Shown here in pieces: positions 24,193 through 32,598 of a stretch of DNA of 44,965 nt. A program made the position numbers and the translations under genes. Positions within the stretch are counted from its first letter, which is position 1, and each line of letters opens with the position of its first letter. The notes beneath the pieces are model-generated. The model was not told the DNA's origin, made no database searches, and saw only the letters and a list, made by a program, of their open reading frames with translations. Origin of the DNA: Microcaldota archaeon (GTDB lineage: Archaea; Micrarchaeota; Micrarchaeia; Micrarchaeales; Micrarchaeaceae); the NCBI GenBank assembly GCA_021787495.1, contig JAJYLX010000006.1:1-44965 (forward strand), read 5' to 3'.

Positions 24193-24498
24193 TCAAACCG
24201 CCGCGCCGAGCACCTTGAGCAGCACTATCGTTCCCGTGGCCGGCAGCCCGAAGATCGCTATCGGTATGAAGACCGCCCACGTGAGGACTACCCCTAGTCC
24301 GAAGAGGTAGTTCAGGATGAAGAGCAGCATGACACCCAGGATGCTGTTCATTATTATTCCGAAGACCAGCCTGAGGAAGAGCCTCGCGACCTTCATCACT
24401 ATAAAGAGCACGAGCGCTATCAGCCCTATCACGATGACCTCGCTGACCACCCCGGAACCGAAGGACGGCAGAGCGAGCAGCAGCAGCGGCAAGACCAT
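24193..24498 (-). CDS. BofA-like small membrane protein
   Basis: About 101 residues with three to four hydrophobic helices. The second half (NSILGVMLLFILNYLFGLGV, then IFGLPATGTIVLLKVLGA) has the pattern of the BofA family, known in Bacilli as an inhibitor of sigma-K processing and found widely in archaea with unknown function. I use ATG 24498 because a TATA-like GTATTTTAGGG (about 24524-24534) is about 31 bases upstream; a TTG at 24513 is also in frame. Its stop directly abuts the histone stop, tail to tail. Confidence 0.65.
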   Translation of the reverse strand: MVLPLLLLALPSFGSGVVSEVIVIGLIALVLFIVMKVARLFLRLVFGIIMNSILGVMLLFILNYLFGLGVVLTWAVFIPIAIFGLPATGTIVLLKVLGAAV

Positions 24499-24529
24499 GC
24501 TGACATAATGCAAGCCAAGCCCTAAAATA

Positions 24530-25018
24530 CTATGTTATCTTTTCAATCACGGTTATGTACTCTGTGTGGAGGAATCCGGACTGCACGTTCGTGTAGTTCA
24601 TGATCACGTAGCCAGTGTAGACCGTGCCCACCGACCCGGAGAATGCAGCGCCCTTGCTTGTGTAGCACTGCACGCTACCGAAGGTGTGGTTGCCTCCTAT
24701 TGTCATGGTGACCTGCGGGGAGATTGCGGACATCCCGATATATGAGGCAGTGGCGTTGCACGACATCGCCGTCACGTTGATGTTCGTCATCGTGTTCTGC
24801 TGCACGTTGAACGTTATCTGCCCGTTTGTGTCCATCCTCGCGGTCAGGCACGAGAAGTCGGCCTGAGCGACGCACTGCGAGCTGACGAATGTGCCCGTGT
24901 TGAACACGCCTAGGTAAATGAACGCGCTCAGGACTATGGATATCGTGAGTATCGCCCAGCCGTACGTCAGCAGGTATTCCATCGCGCTCTGCTGCCCTGC
25001 CCGTGATTTTGCGGCCAT
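24530..25018 (-). CDS. class III signal peptide pilin-like protein
   Basis: 162 residues beginning KSRAGQQSAMEYLLTYGWAI: an archaeal pilin leader of the G|QQSAMEYL type, with Glu at +5 and a hydrophobic helix to about residue 38. The mature part has four cysteines (C47, C56, C85, C118), perhaps two disulphides, and beta strands typical of a pilin head. No LamG domain. It could be a major pilin for the machine encoded at 11668-15927. It begins four bases after the end of the MoxR gene, in the same direction, so it may be co-transcribed with it. Confidence 0.8.
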   Translation of the reverse strand: MAAKSRAGQQSAMEYLLTYGWAILTISIVLSAFIYLGVFNTGTFVSSQCVAQADFSCLTARMDTNGQITFNVQQNTMTNINVTAMSCNATASYIGMSAISPQVTMTIGGNHTFGSVQCYTSKGAAFSGSVGTVYTGYVIMNYTNVQSGFLHTEYITVIEKIT

Positions 25019-25022
25019 GCGA

Positions 25023-25925
25023 TCACAACGTGGCGACTATGCCATCGATGACGCCGTTGACACCTATGCCCCCGGTGGCCCTGACGAGTATCCTATGGCT
25101 AAGCACGGGCTTCGCGAGGAACTTGACATCGTCCACGCTGACGCTCCCCCTCCCCTCTATGAGAGCCTTTGCCCTACCGCATACCATGAAGCTTATGTCG
25201 GCCCTGGGGCTGCCGCCCATCACTACGTGTATGTCCTCTCTCGTCGCCCTGACGATGTCGACTATGTACCTCCTGACGTCCTCCGGCACGGCGACGGACT
25301 GCACCTGCTCCTGCATGGAGAGTATGTCGCTCGTGCTGAGCACCTTCTTTACGGGCTGCTCCGGCCGCTCCTTTATGCCCATCATCGCCATCTCATCCTC
25401 CAGCTTGGGATACGTGACCCCGAGCCTCATCAGGAACCTGTCCGCCAGCACCTTCGGCAGCGAAGTTGTCCCCTCTATGTTGAGAGGGTTCTGCGTCGCG
25501 AGCGCGATGAAGGGCTTCTCAAGGGGCAGCGTCGTCGTGCCGACGGTGACCTGCCTCTCTTCGAGCGCCTCAAGCAGCGAGGTCGTGGTTTTGGGCTGCA
25601 CCCTGTTGAGCTCGTCTATGAGCAGGAGGTTAGTGAATATGGGGCCCTTCTTGAGCCGCACGGAGTTGTCCTCGTCGACGTACGTGCGCCCTATTATGTC
25701 CTCTATGCTCAGGTCGGGCATGCCCTGTATGCGCTTGAAGTCCGCGCTCACCGCCTCGGCGAGTGCCTTGGACATTGTGGTCTTCGCAACACCAGGCACC
25801 CCTTCAAGCAGCACGTGGCCGTTGGCCACGAGCGCTATGAACATCAGCTTTATGGTGTCCTCATTGCCGGCTATATGTCTCTTGACCTCGGCAAACGTGT
25901 TCTCGAATGCGGTCTTTGCGTCCAT
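25023..25925 (-). CDS. MoxR-family AAA+ ATPase
   Basis: 300 residues. Walker A is GVPGVAKT (42-49), Walker B LLLIDE (100-105), sensor 1 is in ATQNPLN, and the sensor 2 region is GSPRAD. MoxR proteins act as chaperone-like ATPases, usually beside DUF58 and von Willebrand factor A genes. Those partners are absent here; the gene instead precedes a class III pilin. A TATA-like ACATAAAAGC is upstream (about 25943-25952). A role in maturing surface proteins is inference from context. Confidence 0.9.
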   Translation of the reverse strand: MDAKTAFENTFAEVKRHIAGNEDTIKLMFIALVANGHVLLEGVPGVAKTTMSKALAEAVSADFKRIQGMPDLSIEDIIGRTYVDEDNSVRLKKGPIFTNLLLIDELNRVQPKTTTSLLEALEERQVTVGTTTLPLEKPFIALATQNPLNIEGTTSLPKVLADRFLMRLGVTYPKLEDEMAMMGIKERPEQPVKKVLSTSDILSMQEQVQSVAVPEDVRRYIVDIVRATREDIHVVMGGSPRADISFMVCGRAKALIEGRGSVSVDDVKFLAKPVLSHRILVRATGGIGVNGVIDGIVATL

Positions 25926-26022
25926 CGGTCGCCCCTCAAAAAGCTTTTATGTCTTTACATCGCATAACTATTACTGTATAGGGACTAAGTAATAAATAGT
26001 TTAGCATAGGTTAGGTGGGGCA

Positions 26023-26352
26023 GTGATCGGCAAGGAATCGAGTAGCAAGGGCAGCGTATCCCTGCATGACGTGTTCAACATACTGGAGAGCAGGCGCAAG
26101 CAGAAGAATCCTATATATGAGCAGGAGATGGCCCTTGAGCACGCAGGGAAGTTCGAGATGACGAACCAGCAGTATGAGAAGATGAGGAAGAGGCTGGGGG
26201 AGCTCGGCTCGCTGAAGGATGAGACAGTGACCAAGCTCATAGACATACGACCTAAGAATGAGTCGCTGCTCAGGCATGTCCTCACAAGCGAGCGGAGGAA
26301 CTTCTCCAGTGAGGAACTGCAGAGCATACTCGCAATTACTAAGGAGGCCTGA
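26023..26352 (+). CDS. rpoF: DNA-directed RNA polymerase subunit Rpo4 (RpoF)
   Basis: 109 residues of the Rpb4/RpoF family. The N-terminal part VSLHDVFNILESRRKQ contacts Rpo7 in known structures. The second half is the HRDC-like helical bundle (TKLIDIRPKNESLLRHVL, then FSSEELQSILAI). It forms the polymerase stalk with Rpo7, which is not in this window. Start GTG 26023 is the earliest in-frame start. A DUF655 gene follows, the usual archaeal neighbour; the ribosomal L21e gene that is often upstream is not seen. Confidence 0.85.
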   Translation: MIGKESSSKGSVSLHDVFNILESRRKQKNPIYEQEMALEHAGKFEMTNQQYEKMRKRLGELGSLKDETVTKLIDIRPKNESLLRHVLTSERRNFSSEELQSILAITKEA

Positions 26353-26367
26353 TGCTTCCGGTTCGGT

Positions 26368-26958
26368 GTGTGTATGCAGATGACGAGCGAGGAGAGGAAG
26401 GAGGACTACGCCTACGTGCTGGACTTCATGCACGCCGGTAAGTCGTCCTCGAGCAGGTCGGATCCGCTGGGCCAGCTCGTAGGAGACAAATGGTTCACGC
26501 TTCTCGAGGCCAGCACGAAGCCGAGCGTCGCGGTCGCGATAGGGGAGCGCGTCTACATAGGCAACGGGGAGCGCGACAAGATACTGCTCATAAAGTCGAG
26601 GATATCCTACCAGGAGCTCACGCAGACGTCAAAGAACGGGCTGGAGGGCATAGTGCTGCAGATAATAAAGGCGAACGAGGAGAGGTACGTCAGCGTATTC
26701 AACAGGGCCGGGGCGCTCAACATAAGGCAGCACTCGCTCGAATTGCTGCCCGGCATAGGGAGGAAGCACCTCGACGCCATACTGAAGGAGAGGAACACCA
26801 AGCCCTTCGCCAGTTTTGACGACGTCATGCAGCGCGTCTCGCTGCTGCAGGACCCCGCCAAGCTCATAGCCGACAGGGTCATACTCGAACTGCAGGGAGG
26901 GGAACGCTTCTACCTCTTCGCGAAGCCCTACTTCGAGAGGCAGGAACGCTACAGGTAA
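26368..26958 (+). CDS. DUF655 family protein
   Basis: 196 residues. The first half is an OB-like beta domain (DKWFTLLEASTKPSVAVAIG, then GERVYIGNGERDKILLIKSR). The second half has a helix-hairpin-helix (LELLPGIGRKHLDAIL, about 128-143), which binds nucleic acid. DUF655 proteins are conserved in archaea next to rpoF and are thought to act in RNA or ribosome metabolism, without firm proof. Starts possible at GTG 26368, ATG 26374 or ATG 26380. It lies 15 bases after rpoF. Confidence 0.85.
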   Translation: MCMQMTSEERKEDYAYVLDFMHAGKSSSSRSDPLGQLVGDKWFTLLEASTKPSVAVAIGERVYIGNGERDKILLIKSRISYQELTQTSKNGLEGIVLQIIKANEERYVSVFNRAGALNIRQHSLELLPGIGRKHLDAILKERNTKPFASFDDVMQRVSLLQDPAKLIADRVILELQGGERFYLFAKPYFERQERYR

Positions 26959-26971
26959 CGCTCAAGCTGGT

Positions 26972-27541
26972 GTGCCGATGGAAGGCCCTTCGGGCTATGC
27001 CGTTTTCCTGAGGCCGCTCGGCCTCGACGACGCGGACAGCCTTGCAAGAAACGCCAACGACCGCGAGATAAGCGACAATATGCTGCCCAGGGGCAGCTTC
27101 CCGTACCCCTACACCAAGGGCGACGCCATGGGCTTCATAGAGGCATCGGGCAATGCCCTGATTGACGGGACGATGTTGAACTTCGCGGTCTGCCTGTCTG
27201 GCACGGGCGAGCTCGTTGGGTCGTGCGGCATACGCAACATAGATGCCGCAAGGAGGGAGTGCGAGATAGGCTACTGGATAGGCAGGGCGCATAGGGGCAT
27301 GGGCTACGGCAAGGAGGCGGTGCGGCTACTGATCGGCGTGGCGTTCGGCGACATAGGCATGGAGCTTGTGCGCGCCACGGTGCTGCCCGGCAACACGAGG
27401 TCGCTGAAGCTCCTGCAGTCGCTGGGCTTTACCTGGTCCTCCAGGATGGCGGGCAGTCCGGAGGCCATATCGATGGTGCTCTCGCTCAAGAACTTCGGGG
27501 CACGCTCCGGGAAGCCCGTCGCGCCACGGCTCTACGGCTGA
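26972..27541 (+). CDS. GNAT acetyltransferase (RimJ/RimL-like)
   Basis: 189 residues. RPLGLDDADSLARNANDREI at the start is the usual RimJ/RimL opening, the acetyl-CoA loop is GRAHRGMGYGKEA (about 92-104), and VLPGNTRSLKLLQSLGFTW near 137-155 is motif B. It probably acetylates an amino group of a protein or small molecule; the substrate is not decidable. GTG 26972 or ATG 26978. It is the last of three genes after rpoF and ends two bases before the convergent mat gene. Confidence 0.85.
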   Translation: MPMEGPSGYAVFLRPLGLDDADSLARNANDREISDNMLPRGSFPYPYTKGDAMGFIEASGNALIDGTMLNFAVCLSGTGELVGSCGIRNIDAARRECEIGYWIGRAHRGMGYGKEAVRLLIGVAFGDIGMELVRATVLPGNTRSLKLLQSLGFTWSSRMAGSPEAISMVLSLKNFGARSGKPVAPRLYG

Positions 27542-27542
27542 A

Positions 27543-28745
27543 TCAGCTCAGCACTATGTGCTTCCCCTCTATCAGCTCGCGCGCGAAGTCCGGAAGGTTG
27601 CCGAGCGCCTCCTCCGCAATGCCGTGAGCCTTCCCCACGACGGCGTCGAACCTCTTCCTGTCCTCGAGCACCAGCTCGAGGTTCACGTGTTTCGGGTCGC
27701 TGATCGGCCTGCCGATCTGCGAGACCATGTAGACCGTGCACTCCCTGACCTCGGGGTACTGCTCGACCACCTCCGAGGCGATCTCGTTTGAGACCACGCT
27801 GTATATCTTACCGACATGGTTGACCGGGTTCTTGCCCCACGCGGCCTCGAGCGTCATCGGCCTGAACGGGGTTATTATGCCGTTCACCCTGTTGCCCCTG
27901 CCAACAGATCCGTCGTCTCCGGCCTCGCAGCTCAGGCCAGATTTCGTCAGGTACACGTCGTTGTCGCTGTGCGAGTCCGCGTTGTTTATCGCTGCCGAGA
28001 CGCTGCGCCTGGTGTATTTCCTCGACAGCTTCAGCACGTCGGCCCGTATCCTCTCCTTGTATGACACGTAGTCTTCCATGCTTTTCACGAGCCTTGCGAC
28101 GAACGCTATCGCGATTGTGAGGGTTATGCTGTCCTCCTCGCGCACGCTCATCACCTTTATGTCCTCGCCGACCATCGGCATGGCCCTCTTGTAGGCCGCG
28201 CTGTTCAGATAACGCTCTGTCTCTATCGCGAGCCTTTCGGTCTCGGTGAAGGGCGCGAACCCTATGCCGAACGACGTGTCGTTCGCCAGGGGCGCGCCTG
28301 GGGCGCGCCGGAACACCCCGTTCAGGTCCGCTGATCCTTTCTGTATTCTCGTGGCGAATTTCACCTCCTTGTCAACGTCGAGGAAACGCGTGTTCTCCTT
28401 AAGGTGGTCCTTCGCCGCCCTTATCGCAATCTCGTCCACCGGTATGGTGACGCTGCCAAGGGACTTCGTCGCCCTCCCTGCCACTATCACCTCTATCGGC
28501 TTCGTTATCCTCCCGGAGCCGAACGTCGCGGTCGACTCACCCCCGACTATGAGGCCCTTGTCCACATTGTGGTGCAGTATCTGCCCAGTCTTCTCCAGAT
28601 AGGCCCTGCTCAACTCGATGCTCGCCCTCTCGACTATCCCGTCTATCAGCGTGTCAGGATGGCCCTTCCCCTTCCTCTCCACATATTCTACGGCCTGCTC
28701 CTCGAGCGGGGCGTTGCCCAGGTACGAAACCTTGATGTTGCCCAT
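27543..28745 (-). CDS. mat: S-adenosylmethionine synthetase, archaeal type
   Basis: 400 residues, the normal archaeal MAT length. It makes S-adenosylmethionine from methionine and ATP. Recognisable: ERKGKGHPDTLIDGI (23-37), GGESTATFGSGRITKPIEVI (68-87), AINNADSHSDNDVYLTKSGL in the middle, and GRGNRVNGIITPFRPM. These match the archaeal rather than the bacterial MetK family. ATG 28745 follows a TATA-like CCTTAAAAGCG at about 28776-28786. It supplies the cofactor for methyltransferases such as the one at 328. Confidence 0.95.
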   Translation of the reverse strand: MGNIKVSYLGNAPLEEQAVEYVERKGKGHPDTLIDGIVERASIELSRAYLEKTGQILHHNVDKGLIVGGESTATFGSGRITKPIEVIVAGRATKSLGSVTIPVDEIAIRAAKDHLKENTRFLDVDKEVKFATRIQKGSADLNGVFRRAPGAPLANDTSFGIGFAPFTETERLAIETERYLNSAAYKRAMPMVGEDIKVMSVREEDSITLTIAIAFVARLVKSMEDYVSYKERIRADVLKLSRKYTRRSVSAAINNADSHSDNDVYLTKSGLSCEAGDDGSVGRGNRVNGIITPFRPMTLEAAWGKNPVNHVGKIYSVVSNEIASEVVEQYPEVRECTVYMVSQIGRPISDPKHVNLELVLEDRKRFDAVVGKAHGIAEEALGNLPDFARELIEGKHIVLS

Positions 28746-28775
28746 GAGACCACGGTATAGGCAGCATATGCGCCG

Positions 28776-28786
28776 CTTTTAAGGCT
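28776..28786 (-). promoter_or_regulatory. TATA-like box for mat
   Basis: Minus-strand CCTTAAAAGCG about 36 bases before the ATG at 28745. Confidence 0.5.
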
Positions 28787-28828
28787 TGCACCGGCGTTTC
28801 TTTATCGGCGTACAAAACGCGCGCGGCC

Positions 28829-29212
28829 TCAGATGGTGCCGGGCTTGGAGTACTTGACCCCGGAGGCGTTGCAGACCTCCTCCATGATGGAATCTATGGC
28901 GGACTTCGCCTCGAAGAATTTCGGCATCCGTATGTGGTAGACCACCATTTCCAAGTAGTAGTTGCCGTCGAACGTATCGTACCTCGTGTTCCAATGGATC
29001 GGGTGGACGCTTTTCGGCTCCGCATCGATCAGCCTTGATATGCCGCCGTCAATGATTTTCTTCACGATGTCGTAGCGCTCGCCGTCGAGCTTTATCCCTA
29101 TCCTGTGGTGGTATTCCGCCTCCCTCGTGCCCATGTACATCTCCGTCCTCGGCAGCCCCGGGACCGCCTCGTAGGGCGTGTTGAACCTGTCGTGGTGCCT
29201 TATCTTCATCAT
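28829..29212 (-). CDS. hypothetical protein, 127 aa
   Basis: Soluble protein with no family I recognise. It is rich in His, Tyr and Arg (REAEYHHRIGIKLDGERYDI near 30-49), then strands (YYLEMVVYHIRMPKFF), then a C-terminal helix (AKSAIDSIMEEVCNASG). I use ATG 29212 because TATA-like GTTATATATATG (29249-29259) places the transcript start near 29228; a GTG at 29245 would lie before it. It follows the aIF5B gene in the same direction. Confidence 0.6.
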   Translation of the reverse strand: MMKIRHHDRFNTPYEAVPGLPRTEMYMGTREAEYHHRIGIKLDGERYDIVKKIIDGGISRLIDAEPKSVHPIHWNTRYDTFDGNYYLEMVVYHIRMPKFFEAKSAIDSIMEEVCNASGVKYSKPGTI

Positions 29213-29248
29213 GGGAGGACCTGCTGGGATGGTATTTTGCTGCACCGC

Positions 29249-29259
29249 ATATATATAAC
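29249..29259 (-). promoter_or_regulatory. TATA-like box at the end of the aIF5B gene
   Basis: Minus-strand GTTATATATATG region, giving a transcript start near 29228 and so favouring ATG 29212 over GTG 29245 for the downstream gene. Confidence 0.55.
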
Positions 29260-31019
29260 TACAGGTCGCCGCCGCCCTTAGATGCCCTTTTCAGGCCGAT
29301 TATGCGCGTCAGGAGCGCCTTTTCCTCCTCGCTCAGCAGCCCCTCGCTCGACGCGAGCGCCCGCTCGTCGCCGTCGCGGACGCGCGTGTACAGCCTCTGC
29401 CCCTCCTTCACCTGGCGCCCGAACGTTATGCCTTCCATCGAGACCGCGACGCTGTCGCCCTTCAGCGCGGCCTCGATCGCGGTCTTGTCGTTCTGTATGC
29501 CCTTTATCTTGCCGATGACCGCACCGGTCTCGTCCATCACCGTATAGCCGGGCTTTATCCTGCCAGACAGCACGGTAACGCCGAAGATTGCCGGATGGGA
29601 GACCCTGAAGCAGGAGTTGCGCAGCACCTCCAGCTCGCCCGGGAAGACGAGCTCCTTCTCCAGTTCGGCCTTCGCGCTCCTCTCCATGTTCAGCGTTATC
29701 TCCTTGTAGTCGTCGAGCAGCTTGTAGATTATGTTGCCCTCTATTATCGTGATGGCGCTCGCGCTCGCGGTCTCGAACGCGTCCTTCTCGGTCGAAACGT
29801 TGAACGAGATCACCATGGAGGATTTCGGGTCCATGGCGCGCATGGCGAAGGCGTCGAGCACGTCGCGCTTGGTCACGTTCCCGAGGCCCTTCTTGCTGAT
29901 CCTGACCTTGTCCGCGCCGAGCAGCCTGGAGAGCGCCTCTATGCTGCCTATAGAATCCGCCTTCAGCACTATGCCCGTCCTGTCGGTCGAGAAGACCGAC
30001 CCGAGCTCCGCGTTTATCTTGCCCATGTAATCGAGGTCCGTCGTCTGTATGACCGGGGAGCCTGGCAGCGCGTCCTCGAGACCGGTGCCGCTTATCTTGA
30101 CGCCCGACGCGGCGTCGACCGACGCGACGCTGAAGAACTTGCTCGACGACTCCCGTATCTCGTGCAGCGGCTTGGGCTTGAGCAGCGCCTTGATCTTCGC
30201 GGTCGCGACCCCGCCGGGCGTGGCGAAGGCGACCATGTCGTTGACGCGCAGCGACCCCTCATAGAGTATTACGTCAATGGTGGTGCCGAGGCCCTTGACC
30301 TCCTTCTTCTCCAGTATACTGCCCTTGCCCGGCCCCTTCACCTCAATGTCAAGCCTGTCCTCCATGAACCTCTGCGAGAGCCCGGAGACCAGCATAAGCA
30401 GCTCCGCGAGCCCCTCGCCGGTCTTGGCGCTTATCGGTATTATCGCGACCTCCTTCTGGAAGTCCCTGACTGCGTCGTAGCGCTCGCTGGTGAAACCGAG
30501 CTCGCTCATCTTCCCTATCAGCCCGTAGATGCGGTTCTGGAGGTCCTCCTTGACGTAGTCGCTCTGCTGCTCCAGCGACGCGCGGATGCTCTTGGACCCT
30601 GTATCGTGCCACCCGGTTATCAGATCGACCTTGTTGGCCGCCACGACGAAGGGAGTCTTGTACTCCTTCAGTATCTCTATCGCTTCGACGGTCTGAGGCG
30701 CGAACCCCTGCGCTATGTCGACCACGAGTATCGCCATGTCCGCGGCGCTGCCTCCTATCCTCCTCAGGTTGGTGAAGGCCGCGTGGCCTGGGGTGTCTAT
30801 GAAGAGCAGGCCGGGTATAACGAGCTTCGATTTCGTCTGCTCCAGCACGGGCCCACATATCTGCCTTATGGTGTCGATTGGGACCTCACTTGCACCGATG
30901 TGCTGCGTTATTCCCCCTGCTTCCCTCGCGGCGATGCTCGAGCTGCGTATGGCATCGAGCAGCTGGGTCTTGCCATGGTCGACGTGGCCCATCACGCAGA
31001 TTATCGGCTGCCTTATCAT
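29259..31019 (-). CDS. infB: translation initiation factor aIF5B
   Basis: 586 residues, the short archaeal form of IF2/eIF5B without a long N-terminal extension. This GTPase promotes subunit joining and initiator tRNA placement. G1 is GHVDHGKT (11-18), G3 DTPGHA (75-80), G4 NKVD and G5 SAK. Domain II, the alpha-beta-alpha domain III (KADSIGSIEALSRLLGADKV) and domain IV (GRIKPGYTVMDETGAVIGKI) are all visible, and the C-terminal helices end in KGGGDL. ATG 31019 begins right before G1, as usual. Confidence 0.95.
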   Translation of the reverse strand: MIRQPIICVMGHVDHGKTQLLDAIRSSSIAAREAGGITQHIGASEVPIDTIRQICGPVLEQTKSKLVIPGLLFIDTPGHAAFTNLRRIGGSAADMAILVVDIAQGFAPQTVEAIEILKEYKTPFVVAANKVDLITGWHDTGSKSIRASLEQQSDYVKEDLQNRIYGLIGKMSELGFTSERYDAVRDFQKEVAIIPISAKTGEGLAELLMLVSGLSQRFMEDRLDIEVKGPGKGSILEKKEVKGLGTTIDVILYEGSLRVNDMVAFATPGGVATAKIKALLKPKPLHEIRESSSKFFSVASVDAASGVKISGTGLEDALPGSPVIQTTDLDYMGKINAELGSVFSTDRTGIVLKADSIGSIEALSRLLGADKVRISKKGLGNVTKRDVLDAFAMRAMDPKSSMVISFNVSTEKDAFETASASAITIIEGNIIYKLLDDYKEITLNMERSAKAELEKELVFPGELEVLRNSCFRVSHPAIFGVTVLSGRIKPGYTVMDETGAVIGKIKGIQNDKTAIEAALKGDSVAVSMEGITFGRQVKEGQRLYTRVRDGDERALASSEGLLSEEEKALLTRIIGLKRASKGGGDL

Positions 31020-31092
31020 GGGAAAGCCTCGCGATAAGGATTCTAGCCTCAGATTATTAACGGCTATGGTGCGCCCTGACGATTAGGGCCCA

Positions 31093-31680
31093 TCAGGTCT
31101 CTGGCGGCGCGGGGCGCCTTAGCGGAACCTGCTGGTGCGGGCTCCATGAGACCGTTATGTTGCCCGCAAGGACCTGGTGGTTGCCGATTATCCTCGCGGC
31201 GTCGCTTATCTCCACGCCGTCGCGCAGCAGCAGGGAGCCGTAGAGCTTGGGGCTTCCGTGCGGGCCGTCAGAGATGTACGCGTCTATCGCGCGCACGTCG
31301 TTGTAGAGCTCGGGGCTGCCCCTTATCAGGGTATGGCCCTCGAGCCTGACGTTGTCGTGGAACTTGCCGCCGAACACCAGCGTGTTGCCCATCGCCGAAG
31401 AACGGCCGTGGAACTCGGCATCGCCATAGGCTATGGCATAGTCCTCCAGCCTGGCCCTGTCGAACAGCTTGGCGTTCTCGAGCAGAATGGCGTGCGGGCC
31501 GATGTACGAGCCGCTCCCCATGTATGTGGTGGTCTCGGCGAAGCCGCGGCCCTTCCTCATCCACTGGCGCTTGAAGACGCGGTTGCCGATCACGGCCACC
31601 AGGGCGGCGCGGGGCAGGCCCGGCAGCTCGCTCGGGTCGGCGACCTCCACATATCTGTTCATCCTCTTTGCAATGAGCAT
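31093..31680 (-). CDS. left-handed beta-helix (hexapeptide-repeat-like) protein 1
   Basis: 195 residues. From about 50 onward it reads as stacked short turns (GSGSYIGPHAILLENAKLFD, ARLEDYAIAYGDAEFHG, NTLVFGGKFHDNVRLEGHTL) in the hexapeptide-repeat style of acyltransferases and gamma-carbonic anhydrases. The N-terminus contains LPRAALVAVIGNRVFKRQWM. No catalytic His triad or acyl-CoA site is clear, so it may be structural. It lies 39 bases after a second beta-helix gene, so they probably form a pair. Confidence 0.7.
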   Translation of the reverse strand: MLIAKRMNRYVEVADPSELPGLPRAALVAVIGNRVFKRQWMRKGRGFAETTTYMGSGSYIGPHAILLENAKLFDRARLEDYAIAYGDAEFHGRSSAMGNTLVFGGKFHDNVRLEGHTLIRGSPELYNDVRAIDAYISDGPHGSPKLYGSLLLRDGVEISDAARIIGNHQVLAGNITVSWSPHQQVPLRRPAPPET

Positions 31681-31719
31681 GCGATCAACTTTTCTATCAT
31701 GAAGCTGATGTCCAGATAT

Positions 31720-32460
31720 TTATACATTTCTATTGGACTCGCCATACGTGGGGCCGCGGCGCTTTTCTGTGACGCCCCTGCGTATGTCTTGCCGCGGCCT
31801 GTCCGGCAGGAGCGTGAACGGCGGCTGATCCACATCTATCTCGTAGCCGTCGCCTATGTTGGAATTGTGGCCTATTGTCACGCCCACGCGGATTATCGAC
31901 CTGCCGATGCGGCAGCCCCTTTCTATGAATGCCCTGTCGAGCACCATGCACCCGGACGCCAGCACCACCGAGGGATTTGATCCTGCCTTGGGGTTGCGCC
32001 CGCGCTTCCACGCGGACGCCTTATCAGCGCCTATGGTGGCGTTGTCGCCGATTATAACCCTCGCCCAGACCACCGCATCATTCAGCGTGGTGTTGTACCC
32101 TATCACGGCGGCGCGGCCCACCTGTGAATTGCGTATTGTCGCGTACCAGCCGATCCTGGTGTCCCTGCCGATGATTGAGTTGGATATCTTGGCGCCGGGC
32201 TTGATGCCGCTGCAGTCAAATACGATTGAGGTGCCATCCGCCTCGGCCCTGTCCTTCCACGCCGGGCCCTCGGGCAGCCTTGAGCCTTCCGGAAGCAGCG
32301 CGCCGTTCGGCTGCTTTGCGAGCATCACCTCCCAGCCGGTGCTGTCCCTGTAAAGGATCCTGGACGCCCCCCCGCTGAGGGCGCGTATCTCCTCTATGCT
32401 TTGCGCGATGCGGTATTGCGCCTTGCCCGCGGCCTGCATGGGCTTGTCCTGCGTTCCCAT
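31720..32460 (-). CDS. left-handed beta-helix (hexapeptide-repeat-like) protein 2
   Basis: 246 residues. An N-terminal 85 residues of mixed structure (ASRILYRDSTGWEVMLAKQP) precede a clear beta-helix (AKISNSIIGRDTRIGWYATI, AAVIGYNTTLNDAVVWARVI, IGDNATIGADKAS, then ASGCMVLDRAFIERGCRIGR and VTIGHNSNIGDGYEI). Such helices occur in sugar nucleotidyl- and acyltransferases, but no transferase motif is obvious here. TATA-like GTATTTATATTT (32486-32497) is 31 bases before ATG 32460. Followed by beta-helix protein 1 in the same operon. Confidence 0.7.
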   Translation of the reverse strand: MGTQDKPMQAAGKAQYRIAQSIEEIRALSGGASRILYRDSTGWEVMLAKQPNGALLPEGSRLPEGPAWKDRAEADGTSIVFDCSGIKPGAKISNSIIGRDTRIGWYATIRNSQVGRAAVIGYNTTLNDAVVWARVIIGDNATIGADKASAWKRGRNPKAGSNPSVVLASGCMVLDRAFIERGCRIGRSIIRVGVTIGHNSNIGDGYEIDVDQPPFTLLPDRPRQDIRRGVTEKRRGPTYGESNRNV

Positions 32461-32485
32461 TTCATCTATCTACTGGCAGCCCCGC

Positions 32486-32497
32486 AAATATAAATAC
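32486..32497 (-). promoter_or_regulatory. TATA-like box for the beta-helix pair
   Basis: Minus-strand GTATTTATATTT about 31 bases before ATG 32460. Confidence 0.6.
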
Positions 32498-32567
32498 GAT
32501 GCTGCCGCGTTCGTGTATCGTCTATGCCGGTACGGGGTTTACGCGCTTACAGGCTGGCCGCGGCAAG

Positions 32568-32578
32568 ACATAAATTCC
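32568..32578 (+). promoter_or_regulatory. TATA-like box for the MIP18/DUF59 gene
   Basis: ACATAAATTCC centred about 26 bases before ATG 32599; the transcript is probably leaderless. Confidence 0.55.
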
Positions 32579-32598
32579 TTTAAATCACGCCTCTAACC

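Noticed and set aside
29595-31037. 480-codon open frame on the plus strand
   Set aside because: It is antisense to aIF5B, has no domain, and its composition follows from the GC-rich codon use of the real gene.
31177-31980. 267-codon frame on the plus strand
   Set aside because: Antisense to the two beta-helix genes; repetitive Ala/Val/Arg content and no fold.
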